Source: Hyphomicrobiales bacterium
GTDB taxonomy: Bacteria > Pseudomonadota > Alphaproteobacteria > Rhizobiales > Rhizobiaceae
NCBI GenBank assembly: GCA_900472925.1
Contig: UCJU01000032.1
Span: 77,184 to 136,122 of the forward strand
Direction of reading: 5' to 3'
Length of the DNA: 58,939 bases
Position numbers and translations under genes: made by a program. A model generated the notes under the pieces. That model ran no database searches. It had not been told where the DNA came from and was given only the letters and a program-made list of their open reading frames with translations. Position 1 is the stretch's first letter. Each line of letters starts with the position of its first letter. Positions 8,830-16,728 of the stretch are shown here, piece by piece.

Positions 8830-8854
8830 CCGGTCGCAACGAGTGTGCGACCGG
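8830..8854 (+). terminator. Terminator-like hairpin after mgtE
   Basis: CCGGTCGCA at 8830-8838 and TGCGACCGG at 8846-8854 form a perfect nine-base-pair stem with a seven-base loop, 16 bases after the mgtE stop. There is no long T tract, so efficiency is uncertain. Confidence 0.55.
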
Positions 8855-8900
8855 CCGCTTGCCTTGCCTTTTCAAATGCTTGTAACCTTACGTTGCGATT

Positions 8901-9401
8901 GTGATTCAAACAGAGGGCAGGTTTTTGCAGATTTCCAATCTTCTACAATATCCAGCATTTGCAGATACGATAGCGGACAGGGGCTGGAACGCATGGTGGA
9001 CGGAAAGCGGCGTTTCAATCGAAGACTACCGCGCCCATCTTGATCCGATGCTGGAAGCAGAAGGTATCCCCTCAGCCTTCGTCGCCCACGAAAAAGACCG
9101 CTATATCGGCTCGGTCCTCATCATCGAAAACGATCTGGATGAACGGCCAGACTATGCCCCATGGATTGCCGCCCTTTGGGTCGAACCGGAGTTCCGGCGA
9201 CAAGGCATCGCCGCACAATTGATTGCCCGCAGTCGGGAGCACATCGCGACGCTGGGCCACGACACCTGCTATCTCTGTGCCACGGCAGACAAGCGCCCCT
9301 ATTATCTCAAGCAGGGCTTTACGCTTATCGAGGAAGACGTGGCGGGCCTCGACGTGTTCACCATTCCAAGTCAGCTCAACAGGCTTGCAAACGATATATA
9401 A
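8901..9401 (+). CDS. GNAT family N-acetyltransferase
   Basis: 166 residues with the GNAT fold: the core motif A region reads IAALWVEPEFRRQGIAAQLI (acetyl-CoA pyrophosphate loop R-R-x-G-I-A), then an alpha4 region with YLCATADKRPYYLKQGF, a typical end of the fold (Y-x-x-x-G-F). These enzymes transfer acetyl groups from acetyl-CoA to amines; the acceptor is unknown. GTG 8901 has no clear ribosome binding site; TTG 8925 is in frame and has GAGGGCAGG just upstream, so it may be the true start. The toxin-antitoxin promoter overlaps its 3' end. Confidence 0.8.
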   Translation: MIQTEGRFLQISNLLQYPAFADTIADRGWNAWWTESGVSIEDYRAHLDPMLEAEGIPSAFVAHEKDRYIGSVLIIENDLDERPDYAPWIAALWVEPEFRRQGIAAQLIARSREHIATLGHDTCYLCATADKRPYYLKQGFTLIEEDVAGLDVFTIPSQLNRLANDI

Positions 9402-9414
9402 TTTTTTGTATAAT
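9385..9414 (+). promoter_or_regulatory. Sigma-70 type promoter of the toxin-antitoxin pair
   Basis: TTGCAA at 9385-9390 and a perfect TATAAT at 9409-9414 are 18 bases apart. The AT-rich spacer contains a second TATAAT-like run and an imperfect dyad that could be an antitoxin operator. Only seven bases separate the -10 box from ATG 9422, which predicts a leaderless or nearly leaderless toxin mRNA. Confidence 0.65.
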
Positions 9415-9421
9415 CCGCCAT

Positions 9422-9751
9422 ATGAAAAAAATCAGGTTTCGTGGCAGCGCCCTCAGTGATTTACGTGCATTTCCCGAAACGGCGCGGCGGGAAGCCGGTT
9501 ATCAGCTGGACAAGGTGCAGAACGAGCAGATGCCGACGGATTGGAAGCCGATGGCAACAATCGGAAAAGGTGTTCAAGAATTACGGGTCAGGGATGAAAG
9601 CGGCGCGTTTCGAGTGATCTACGTCGCGAAATTCAGCGATGCAATTTACGTCCTGCATTGCTTCCAGAAAAAGACTCATAAGACCAGCAAAGCAGATATC
9701 GATCTGGCGACGAAACGCTACAGCGATCTGGTGAAGGAGTTAGGCCAATGA
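9422..9751 (+). CDS. HigB/RelE-like toxin (phage-derived Gp49-like family)
   Basis: 109 residues, basic, starting MKKIRFRGSALSDLRAFPE. It has the RelE-superfamily small beta-sheet fold signature of the DUF891/Gp49-like HigB group: KPMATIGKGVQELRVRDESGAFRVIYVAK followed by IYVLHCFQKKTHKTSKADI, the last segment carrying the Lys/His-rich active-site region. Family members cleave mRNA at the ribosome. The stop overlaps the antitoxin start as ATGA, and toxin-first order is typical of higBA. No ribosome binding site lies ahead of ATG 9422, in line with leaderless initiation. Activity is inferred from family only. Confidence 0.85.
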   Translation: MKKIRFRGSALSDLRAFPETARREAGYQLDKVQNEQMPTDWKPMATIGKGVQELRVRDESGAFRVIYVAKFSDAIYVLHCFQKKTHKTSKADIDLATKRYSDLVKELGQ

Positions 9752-10029
9752 GCACTGAAACCTACGACAGCGTCTGGGATGCCATCGAAGACACCACCGG
9801 CGAAGCGGAGAACATGAAGCTGCGCTCTACGCTGATGATGGCGCTGGAGCGGCAGATCAAGGAAAAGGGCTGGACACAGGCTGAAGCGGCCCGCAAGCTC
9901 GGTGTCACGCAACCGCGCGTGTCCGACCTTTTGCGCGGCAAGATCAATCTGTTCGGGCTGGATACGTTGGTGAATATGGTGGCTGCAGCAGGTTTGCATG
10001 TGGAAATGCAGATATTGGACGCTGCGTGA
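9748..10029 (+). CDS. HigA-like antitoxin with XRE helix-turn-helix
   Basis: 93 residues. After a short N-terminal region (TYDSVWDAIEDTTGEAENM) comes a helix-turn-helix of the XRE type, GWTQAEAARKLGVTQPRVSDLLRGK, and then NLFGLDTLVNMVAAAGLHV. This fits the HTH_37/HigA-like antitoxins that bind the toxin and repress their own promoter. Its start codon overlaps the toxin stop, so translation is coupled. An AGGAGTTAGGCC stretch inside the toxin 3' end can serve as ribosome binding site. The stop codon lies inside the hairpin at 10021-10049. Confidence 0.85.
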   Translation: MSTETYDSVWDAIEDTTGEAENMKLRSTLMMALERQIKEKGWTQAEAARKLGVTQPRVSDLLRGKINLFGLDTLVNMVAAAGLHVEMQILDAA

Positions 10030-10049
10030 AGACATAAGCTTCACGCAGC
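10021..10049. terminator. Bidirectional terminator-like hairpin between convergent genes
   Basis: GCTGCGTGAAG at 10021-10031 pairs perfectly with CTTCACGCAGC at 10039-10049 across a seven-base loop. It covers the antitoxin stop and lies 13 bases from the convergent methyltransferase stop. No T tract on either strand, so it may act mainly as an mRNA end-stabilising hairpin. Confidence 0.5.
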
Positions 10050-10061
10050 GTCTTCGGCAAA

Positions 10062-10970
10062 TTATCTAGCCCTCAGCGCACCCGCAACCGTGTGAATATG
10101 CGCAGCCCCGATGCCGCAGCAGCCGCCGATCATCGTGGCACCGGCGTCGGCCCATTCGCAGGCGAAGCGGGAATAGGCGTCGTCGGTCAGGTCGGCGCGG
10201 GTGCCGTGCAGGCCTTCATTGGCGGCGGACTCGCCCTGTTCGCCTTCGAATGCGTTGGCATAGACGCCGATGTCGATGGAGACGCCTTTATCCTTGAAGA
10301 CGGAGGCTGCAGTTTCGACGGCGGCTTTCATGACTTCCGGTTTGCTGCAATTGAACAGCAGCGCGGCGGCACCTGACCCGGCGGCCCATTCGGCGGCCGC
10401 ACGCACGGTTTCGCCGGAGCGAAGCTGCGGTTCGCCACCATCCACCTGTGCCGCATCATCGTTCAGCGTGAAGGAGACCCAGAAAGGTTTGCCTGTGTCG
10501 GTCACAGCCTCACGGACAGCTTCCCCTTCGGCAATCAGGCTCAGCGTTTCGCCCAGCCAGACGTCGACGTGGGGCGCCAGATTTTCGACGAGAACCTTGA
10601 GGTAATCCTGCACGCGCGATGGATCGAAATTCTGCGGTTCGTAGGAGCCGAAGATCGGCGGCAGACCACCGGCAACTGTAACCTTACGTCCCGACGCATC
10701 CGCCGCCTCACGGGCCAGCTTGCCCGACAACGAAATGAGTGATGCACCTTCTTTCTGGAAACGCTCTTCGCCGATGTGGAACGGCACCAGTGCGTAGGAA
10801 TTGGTGGTGACGACATCGGCACCGGCTTCGATGAATTCCGCATGCACCTGCCGGACGATGTCGGGCGTGTCGATCAGCGCCAGTGCTGACCATTCCGGCT
10901 GCTTCAGCTGCGCGCCCAGCCGCTGCAATTCACGGCTCATGCCGCCGTCGAGAATACGGATATCGCCCAT
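10062..10970 (-). CDS. Homocysteine S-methyltransferase family protein
   Basis: 302 residues from ATG 10970, preceded by GGAGTTTCAC. The zinc-dependent methyltransferase barrel shows DGGMSRELQRLG at the N terminus, VVTTNSYAL, LGETLSL, FNCSKPEVM with the first zinc cysteine (Cys208) and MIGGCCGIGAAHI with the two others (Cys284, Cys285). Stand-alone enzymes of this type (MmuM/YagD) methylate homocysteine from S-methylmethionine, giving methionine, whereas larger enzymes use methyltetrahydrofolate. It is the last gene after an amino acid ABC transporter, which supports use of an imported methyl donor. The exact donor is inference. Confidence 0.88.
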   Translation of the reverse strand: MGDIRILDGGMSRELQRLGAQLKQPEWSALALIDTPDIVRQVHAEFIEAGADVVTTNSYALVPFHIGEERFQKEGASLISLSGKLAREAADASGRKVTVAGGLPPIFGSYEPQNFDPSRVQDYLKVLVENLAPHVDVWLGETLSLIAEGEAVREAVTDTGKPFWVSFTLNDDAAQVDGGEPQLRSGETVRAAAEWAAGSGAAALLFNCSKPEVMKAAVETAASVFKDKGVSIDIGVYANAFEGEQGESAANEGLHGTRADLTDDAYSRFACEWADAGATMIGGCCGIGAAHIHTVAGALRAR

Positions 10971-10986
10971 GTGAAACTCCTTGGAT

Positions 10987-11676
10987 TTACCGTCGCTGCG
11001 GCACCTGCGCTTCGACAAAGCCGAAACAGCGCACGATGATAGCGGTGAGGATGAGATAGAAAATGGTGACGACGAAGAGCGGTTCATAGACCAGCAGCGT
11101 GTCCTGTCGCACTTTGTAGGCCACGGCATAGAGGTCCATGACGGTGACGGTGAAAGCCAGCGGCGTCGCCTTCAACTGCATCACCACCTCGCCAGCAATG
11201 GTCGGCAGGGCAATGCGGATGGCGCGCGGTAGCCAGATGCGGCGGATCAGCGTGAAACGGCTCATGCCGAATGCCCGTCCCGCCTCAAGCTCGCCCTTTG
11301 GCACCGCCAGCAAGGCGCCGCGCAGAACTTCCGCCTCATAGGCCGCATAATTCAGCGTAAAGCTGACGGCGGCGAAGAAGAAGCCCTCCCGCAACACAGG
11401 CCACATGAAGCTCTGTCGGAGGCCTGGTATCATCGGCAGCAGCGAACCGACGCCGTAATAGAGCAGCCAAAGCTGGATCAGCAGCGGTGTGCCGCGAAAG
11501 AAGGTGCAATAACCCCGCGCCAGCACCCGCGTCAGCCTGCCGCCACTGACCTGCGCAAAGGCAAGGCCGATAGCAAGGATGAAACCGAAGACAACGGAGA
11601 TGATCAGCAGCGCCACCGTCTGGTAGGCACCGGATAAGAACAGCGGCCAGTATTTTTCGAGCCAGGAGAATTCCAT
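10987..11676 (-). CDS. Polar amino acid ABC transporter permease (HisM-like)
   Basis: 229 residues from ATG 11676, with GGAGAG six bases upstream. About five transmembrane helices and the binding-protein-dependent permease loop EAGRAFGMSRFTLIRRIWLPRAIRIALP, the EAA motif that docks on the ATPase. The N-terminal SGAYQTVALLIISVVFG and TFFRGTPLLIQLWLLYYG match His/Glu/Gln/Arg/opine permeases. It forms a heterodimer with the upstream permease, eight bases away. The following gene (homocysteine S-methyltransferase) starts 16 bases after its stop, so all five genes look like one operon. Confidence 0.92.
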   Translation of the reverse strand: MEFSWLEKYWPLFLSGAYQTVALLIISVVFGFILAIGLAFAQVSGGRLTRVLARGYCTFFRGTPLLIQLWLLYYGVGSLLPMIPGLRQSFMWPVLREGFFFAAVSFTLNYAAYEAEVLRGALLAVPKGELEAGRAFGMSRFTLIRRIWLPRAIRIALPTIAGEVVMQLKATPLAFTVTVMDLYAVAYKVRQDTLLVYEPLFVVTIFYLILTAIIVRCFGFVEAQVPQRR

Positions 11677-11684
11677 GATCTCTC

Positions 11685-12407
11685 CTAAACCAGCGCCGGT
11701 TGACCGCGCCGCACCCGGCGTTCGATCAGCGAAAAGACGGCATTGGAAACGAGCGTGATGGCCAGATACAACAGCGCCGCCGCCATGAAGAACAGGAAAT
11801 ATTGCTTGGTGCTGGCCCCCGCCAGACGCGTTGCCAACGCCAGTTCCTGATAGCCGACCACGGCCACCAGCGCGCTGTCCTTCGTCACCGCGAGCCAAAG
11901 ATTGGCCAATCCCGGCAGCGCATTGGGAATAAGGGCTGGCAGCACCACGCGGCGAAACCGGAGGAATGGCGACATGCCGAAGGCTCGTGCCGCTTCGATC
12001 TGGCCGCTGGGAATTGCAAGGATTGCCCCGCGCAGAACCTCGGTCATATAGGCGCCCTGCACGAAGCCGAGAACGGCGATCGCCGCCACGAAGCCGTTGA
12101 TCTCAAGCGGCGGCATTCCGGCCCATTGCAGCAACCGGTTGAGGCCATCGGTGCCAGCATAATAGAGCCCGACGATCAGGATCAGCTCCGGCACCGCACG
12201 AATCATGGTGGTGTAGAAACCCAGCACAACGCCCAGCGGCCGGTTGCCGGAAAGCTTGCCCAGCGCACCGGCCATGCCGATGACGATGCCAATGAGATAG
12301 GCACCGGCGGAAATGGCAAGCGTGGAAACGGCACCCGTCAACAGCGTGCCACCCCATCCCGGAGGATAGGGTGACAGAAGTTGAACCATGGTTTCAATGC
12401 TTGCCAT
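11685..12407 (-). CDS. Polar amino acid ABC transporter permease (HisQ-like)
   Basis: 240 residues from ATG 12407; ATG 12389 (MVQLLSPYPPG) is an equally possible start and neither has a strong ribosome binding site. Five hydrophobic helices and an EAA loop EAARAFGMSPFLRFRRVVLPALIPNALPG. The segments GVVLGFYTTMIRAVPELILIVGLYY and TKDSALVAVVGYQELALATRLA are typical of HisQ/ArtQ/OccQ permeases. It sits between the binding protein (15 bases upstream) and the second permease. Confidence 0.92.
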   Translation of the reverse strand: MASIETMVQLLSPYPPGWGGTLLTGAVSTLAISAGAYLIGIVIGMAGALGKLSGNRPLGVVLGFYTTMIRAVPELILIVGLYYAGTDGLNRLLQWAGMPPLEINGFVAAIAVLGFVQGAYMTEVLRGAILAIPSGQIEAARAFGMSPFLRFRRVVLPALIPNALPGLANLWLAVTKDSALVAVVGYQELALATRLAGASTKQYFLFFMAAALLYLAITLVSNAVFSLIERRVRRGQPALV

Positions 12408-12422
12408 CAACTCGACCGAGAC

Positions 12423-13196
12423 TTACTTCGCGCCGTAGATGTCGAAGGTGAAGTATTTCTTGGTGATCTCGTCATATTTGCCGCTGGCACGAACGGCGGC
12501 CAGCGCCGTGTTCAGCTTCTGCTTCAACTCGGTATCGTCCTTGCGCAGACCACCGGAAACGCCGAGACCCAGAATTTCCTTGTCGTCGGCAACATTGCCA
12601 GCATCCGCGCAACAATCCTTGCCCGCATCGCTTTTCAGGAAGGCATCGAGAACGAGCGAGTCGCCGAAAACATAGTCGATGCGACCGGCGGCCAGATCCT
12701 GAAACGCCTCGTCCAGCGTCTGGTAGGTCTTTTCGTCCGCCACATCCTTGAAATACTTGGCGTAATAGGCCGACTGAATGGTTGAGACCTGAATGCCGAT
12801 GGTCTTGCCCTTCACGTCTTCTGCCGTCGCACCCGGCTTGTCGCCCTTGGCTCCGATCAGCTTGCTGGGCGTGTTGTAATATTTATCCGTGAAGGTGATG
12901 ACCTTCTGGCGTTCCTGCGTGTTGGACATGGACGACCAGATCACGTCGAACTTCTTGGCTTCCAGTGCCGGAATAAGGCCATCCCAGGACAGCTCGACGA
13001 TGGAGCATTTTTCCTTCATTTCCGCGCAGACGGCGTCCATCAGATCGATTTCCCAGCCCTGCCATTTGCCGGACGCATCCTTGGCGAAGAACGGCGGGTA
13101 GGATTCGTTCATGATGCCGAAGCGCACATCGGCGCTGGCGGTGAAGGCAGACAGCGCAAATGCCGATCCGGCAAGCAGCGTGGCGAACAATTTCAT
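12423..13196 (-). CDS. ABC transporter periplasmic amino-acid-binding protein
   Basis: 257 residues with a clear signal peptide (MKLFATLLAGSAFALSAFTASA, cleavage near residue 22). The mature part is a family 3 solute-binding protein: RFGIMNESYPPFFAKDASG, GWEIDLMDAVCAEM, DGLIPALEAKKFDVIWSSMSNTQER and a GIQVSTIQSAYYAKYF hinge region, as in LAO/HisJ/opine-binding proteins. A CC pair at KDCCADAG matches the small disulfide seen in HisJ/ArgT-type proteins. GGAGAG lies upstream of the ATG. The ligand cannot be read from sequence; the linked methyltransferase suggests a methylated sulfur amino acid. Confidence 0.9.
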   Translation of the reverse strand: MKLFATLLAGSAFALSAFTASADVRFGIMNESYPPFFAKDASGKWQGWEIDLMDAVCAEMKEKCSIVELSWDGLIPALEAKKFDVIWSSMSNTQERQKVITFTDKYYNTPSKLIGAKGDKPGATAEDVKGKTIGIQVSTIQSAYYAKYFKDVADEKTYQTLDEAFQDLAAGRIDYVFGDSLVLDAFLKSDAGKDCCADAGNVADDKEILGLGVSGGLRKDDTELKQKLNTALAAVRASGKYDEITKKYFTFDIYGAK

Positions 13197-13227
13197 GGAA
13201 AATCTCTCCAGTTAAAGCGGTGATAAA

Positions 13228-14007
13228 TCAGTTGGCGATGGCGCCGGTAAAGTCTCGTGCGCGCGCGCTGGTCGGGTTGCCGAACACCTGGTCCGGCGTC
13301 CCCTCCTCTTCCACGCGGCCCTGATGCAGGAACATGACGTGATTGGACACATCGCGGGCAAAGCGCATCTCATGCGTTACCAGAAGCATGGTACGGCCCT
13401 CTTCGGCCAGATCACGGATCACCTTCAGCACTTCGCCCACCAGTTCCGGGTCGAGTGCCGAGGTCGGCTCGTCGAACAGCATCACGGCAGGCTCGACGCA
13501 GAGCGCCCGCGCAATCGCCGCACGCTGCTGCTGCCCACCGGAGAGAAACGCCGGATAGGCATCTTTCTTGTCGTAAAGGCCGACCTTGTTGAGCAGCGCT
13601 TCGGCCCTTTCGACCGCATCCTGCCGCTTCACGCCCATCACATGGACGGGCGCTTCGATAATGTTTTCCAGCACCGTGCGGTGTGCCCAGAGATTGAAGT
13701 TTTGAAAGACCATGCCAAGCCCGGTGCGCAGGCGCTCCACCTGCCGCCAGCTTTTCGGCACGGCCTTGCCATCGCGACCGATCTTGACGGAGACTTCCTC
13801 GCCATTGACGGTCACGCGGCCACGGTCGGGCATTTCAAGAAAATTGATGCAGCGTAGAAACGTGCTCTTGCCGGAGCCGGACGAGCCGATGATCGAGATA
13901 ACGTCACCCTTGCGGGCGTTCAGCGAAATACCTTTGAGGACCTCATTCGTACCGAAGCTCTTGTGGATATTCTCCACCGCCAAAGCGTAACCGCCTTCAA
14001 TACTCAT
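13228..14007 (-). CDS. Polar amino acid ABC transporter ATP-binding protein
   Basis: 259 residues from ATG 14007. Walker A GSSGSGKST, Q-loop VFQNFNLWAHRTVLEN, ABC signature LSGGQQQR, Walker B VMLFDEPTSALD and switch histidine VTHEMRFA are all intact. The length and the Q-loop style match HisP/GlnQ/OccP ATPases. It is the first gene of the five-gene operon, with 31 bases to the binding protein. An ATG-proximal TTG at 14010 would add only one residue. Confidence 0.93.
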   Translation of the reverse strand: MSIEGGYALAVENIHKSFGTNEVLKGISLNARKGDVISIIGSSGSGKSTFLRCINFLEMPDRGRVTVNGEEVSVKIGRDGKAVPKSWRQVERLRTGLGMVFQNFNLWAHRTVLENIIEAPVHVMGVKRQDAVERAEALLNKVGLYDKKDAYPAFLSGGQQQRAAIARALCVEPAVMLFDEPTSALDPELVGEVLKVIRDLAEEGRTMLLVTHEMRFARDVSNHVMFLHQGRVEEEGTPDQVFGNPTSARARDFTGAIAN

Positions 14008-14193
14008 CAACTGGTCCCGACTGTCCTTGTTGCGGATGGATACTTATACAAGCAAACGAAAAATACCGCGCAATAAACGGCTCTATTGCACATCCGGCGT
14101 GAAAAATCATTCCACGGGATAGATTTCAAGGAAAATCGTCGATCGATCCCCGGCCCTGAAGCCGAGGATACGACCTAACAGCGTGGTCGCCTC

Positions 14194-15030
14194 TTACGCG
14201 GCGCTGATTACCCCGGTGGAGAGCAGCACCAGAAGCACAACGCCCAGCACAACGCGGTACCAGACGAACGGCATATAGCTTTTGCTCGAGACGAGCTTCA
14301 GGAAGACGACGATAACAGCATATCCCACGACGAAGGATATCAGCGTGGCCAATGCCGTCTGGCCCCAGCCGACCGGGTTGACCTGACCGATGCTCTTGTA
14401 CAGCTGGTAGAAACCGGAGCCGAAGACGGCTGGCACGGCGAGGAGGAAGGAATAGCGGGCCGCTGCCTCACGCGTATAACCCAGCAGCAAGCCTGCCGTG
14501 ATCGTGCCGCCAGAGCGGGAAACACCGGGGATCAGCGCCATAGCTTGGGCAAAACCAAACAGGATGCCATCGCGCCAGATGAGCTTGTTCAGAGGATACT
14601 TTTTCTTGCCGATTTTATCAGCATAGCCTAGTATGATACCGAAGACGATCAGCATGACGGCGGTGATGTAGAGATTGCGCAGCGAGGTTTCGATCGCATC
14701 CTTGAACAGGAGGCCAAGCAGCACGATTGGCACCGAGCCAATGATGATGAGCCAGCCCATGCGAACGTCAGCAGGATCGTAATTGCCACCGAGGCGAAGG
14801 TTTTTGCGAAGCCATGCCATGGCGATGCGCATGATGTCGGACCAGAAATAGACGAGAACGGCCAGTTCGGTGCCGATCTGAATAATGGCGGTAAAGGCAG
14901 CGCCTGGGTCTTCACCCGTTCCCAGAAACTCTCCGGCGATCCGCAGATGCGCGCTGGAGGAAATTGGCAAAAATTCCGTAAGACCTTGAATAAAACCGAG
15001 AATCGCGGCCTCGATCCAACCAATACCCAT
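14194..15030 (-). CDS. uppP: Undecaprenyl-diphosphatase UppP (BacA)
   Basis: 278 residues, integral membrane. Both catalytic signatures are present: [24 protein letters not shown] near the N terminus with the glutamate-rich [14 protein letters not shown] motif, and [20 protein letters not shown] in the middle with the PGxSRSG motif. UppP removes a phosphate from undecaprenyl diphosphate to recycle the lipid carrier for peptidoglycan and other envelope polymers and gives bacitracin resistance. It appears to be monocistronic; the HxlR gene ends 123 bases upstream on the same strand. Confidence 0.95.
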   Translation of the reverse strand: MGIGWIEAAILGFIQGLTEFLPISSSAHLRIAGEFLGTGEDPGAAFTAIIQIGTELAVLVYFWSDIMRIAMAWLRKNLRLGGNYDPADVRMGWLIIIGSVPIVLLGLLFKDAIETSLRNLYITAVMLIVFGIILGYADKIGKKKYPLNKLIWRDGILFGFAQAMALIPGVSRSGGTITAGLLLGYTREAAARYSFLLAVPAVFGSGFYQLYKSIGQVNPVGWGQTALATLISFVVGYAVIVVFLKLVSSKSYMPFVWYRVVLGVVLLVLLSTGVISAA

Positions 15031-15153
15031 GCTTTTCGTCCCTGACTGAGAATCACTGCCGCGACGCTATGACGCAATCCGGGCAGATCAATGTTGCACT
15101 GCGGAAATTTTGAAAGAATCGAATGCAGGAAAACTGCGGTCAGTATCGCCGGA

Positions 15154-15555
15154 TTATTCGGCAGCTTCCAGAGGTCTGATGCGGTCGACAGGGGGCAGAA
15201 CGCGCCTTTCGCCATCCTTGCAGATCACATGCGTCTCACCCCATGCTTTCAAGGCGGTGATGACCGGCTGCATGCTGTGGCCAAGCGGCGTCAGTTCGTA
15301 ATCCACCCGCGGCGGCACCACGGCGAAGACCTTGCGTGAAATCAGCCCCGCCTCCTCCAGTTCGCGCAACTGCTTCGTCAGCATGCGCTGCGTGACGCTT
15401 GGGATGTGACGGCGCAATTCGTTGAAGCGAAGAATGCCCTCGTTCATCAGGTGATACAGGATCACGCCTTTCCATTTTCCATCCAGAAAACTGAGCGTGG
15501 ACTCCACCGGACAACCCGGAAAATTGCCGGTCAATTTGGCGCGGGGTCGGGACAT
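15154..15555 (-). CDS. HxlR/DUF24 family transcriptional regulator
   Basis: 133 residues from ATG 15555 with AAGGAT upstream. The winged helix-turn-helix is complete: STLSFLDGKWKGVILYHL, LRFNELRRHIPSVTQRMLTKQLRELEEAGLI and a wing VPPRVDYELTPLG. A single cysteine sits just ahead of the domain (GCPVES, residue 16), the place where redox- and quinone-sensing members such as YodB and QorR keep their sensor cysteine. It is divergent from a quinone-oxidoreductase-like gene, so repression of that gene released by electrophiles is the likely role; this is inference from the family and the arrangement. Confidence 0.88.
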   Translation of the reverse strand: MSRPRAKLTGNFPGCPVESTLSFLDGKWKGVILYHLMNEGILRFNELRRHIPSVTQRMLTKQLRELEEAGLISRKVFAVVPPRVDYELTPLGHSMQPVITALKAWGETHVICKDGERRVLPPVDRIRPLEAAE

Positions 15556-15570
15556 CACGGTATCCTTTTT

Positions 15571-15627
15571 GTATCTATATACAGAAAACGTGCGTTCTTG
15601 CAGCTTGCGTTCGTATCTATCAAATAG
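15571..15627. promoter_or_regulatory. Candidate HxlR operator pair in the divergent promoter region
   Basis: The octamer GTATCTAT occurs twice in the 103-base intergenic region, at 15571-15578 and 15613-15620, 42 bases apart (four helical turns, same strand). The first lies in the dyad GTAT-CTAT-ATAC and the second overlaps the dyad CTAT-CAA-ATAG. HxlR dimers bind short AT-rich dyads between divergent genes, so these are reasonable operators. Confidence 0.5.
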
Positions 15628-15658
15628 AGGCCAACGCAACAAGCAAAGGAGAAACGCC

Positions 15659-16675
15659 ATGCGTGCTATCGGTTACAAACAGGCTAAGCCCGTTACGGAT
15701 GCGGACGCGCTGATCGACTTCGATTTGCCGGTGCCGGAAGCCAAAGGCCACGATCTCTTGGTCGAGATCAAGGCTGTCTCGGTCAACCCCGTCGACACCA
15801 AGGTACGCCGAAATCAACCGCCGGAACAGGGCGCGACCCGCGTTCTGGGCTTCGATGCGGCTGGCATCGTCAAGGGCGTGGGTGACGGTGTGACACTGTT
15901 CAAGCCGGGGGATGAGGTGTTTTACGCCGGTGCCATCAACCGTCCCGGCTCCAACAGCGAATTTCATCTGGTGGATGAACGCATCGTTGGCAAGAAGCCT
16001 AAAAGCCTGAGCTTCGAAGAGGCCGCCGCCCTGCCGTTGACGGCGATCACCGCTTACGAGGCGCTGTTCGACCGGTTGAAGGTGAAAGACCCCGTTCCCG
16101 GCGCGGCCAATGCCATTGTCATCATCGGCGGTGCGGGCGGGGTTGGCTCCATCGCCATCCAGTTGGCACGACAACTGACCGACCTCACCGTCATCGCGAC
16201 AGCGTCACGTCCCGAAACGAAGGAATGGGCCAAGTCACTTGGCGCGCATCACGTCATCGATCACAGCCAGCCGCTCGCCCAACAGGTCGAAGCGCTGGGC
16301 CAAGGCGCGCCCGGCTTCGTCTTTTCGACGACGCAAAGCGATCTCCACGCTGCCGACAGCATCGCGCTCATCGCGCCGCAGGGCCGGTTCGCCCTGATCG
16401 ATGATCCCTCGAATGGTTTCGACGCCATGCCCTTCAAGCGCAAAGCCATTTCCATTCACTGGGAAATGATGTTCACCCGACCGGTCTTCGAAACGGCCGA
16501 TATTCTCGAGCAGCATAAGCTCCTGAACCACGTCTCGGAACTGGTGGATGCGGGCAAGATCAAGACGACGATGACTGAGGTTTTCGGCACCATCAACGCC
16601 GCAAATCTCATCAAGGCGCATGCGTTGATCGAGAGTGGCACGGCGAAGGGTAAGATTGTCCTGTCAGGGTTTTGA
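15659..16675 (+). CDS. Zinc-type alcohol dehydrogenase/quinone oxidoreductase-like protein
   Basis: 338 residues from ATG 15659 with AAAGGAGAAA upstream. Medium-chain dehydrogenase/reductase fold: N-terminal catalytic domain with VSVNPVDTKVR and VLGFDAAGIVKGVGDGV, then a Rossmann domain with IIGGAGGVGSIAIQLARQ binding NADPH. The zinc-binding cysteines of true alcohol dehydrogenases are absent, which fits the QOR-like group (quinone or enone reductases). Divergent HxlR gene and shared upstream dyads imply electrophile-induced expression. A hairpin at 16689-16713 ends the transcript. Confidence 0.88.
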   Translation: MRAIGYKQAKPVTDADALIDFDLPVPEAKGHDLLVEIKAVSVNPVDTKVRRNQPPEQGATRVLGFDAAGIVKGVGDGVTLFKPGDEVFYAGAINRPGSNSEFHLVDERIVGKKPKSLSFEEAAALPLTAITAYEALFDRLKVKDPVPGAANAIVIIGGAGGVGSIAIQLARQLTDLTVIATASRPETKEWAKSLGAHHVIDHSQPLAQQVEALGQGAPGFVFSTTQSDLHAADSIALIAPQGRFALIDDPSNGFDAMPFKRKAISIHWEMMFTRPVFETADILEQHKLLNHVSELVDAGKIKTTMTEVFGTINAANLIKAHALIESGTAKGKIVLSGF

Positions 16676-16688
16676 TGACGGACATGTC

Positions 16689-16713
16689 GTGAGCGGCTGA
16701 GAATGCCGCTCAC
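16689..16713. terminator. Bidirectional terminator-like hairpin between convergent genes
   Basis: GTGAGCGGC at 16689-16697 and GCCGCTCAC at 16705-16713 make a perfect nine-base-pair stem with a seven-base loop, centred between the convergent stops at 16675 and 16729. Confidence 0.55.
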
Positions 16714-16728
16714 TCGCAATCTGATCGC

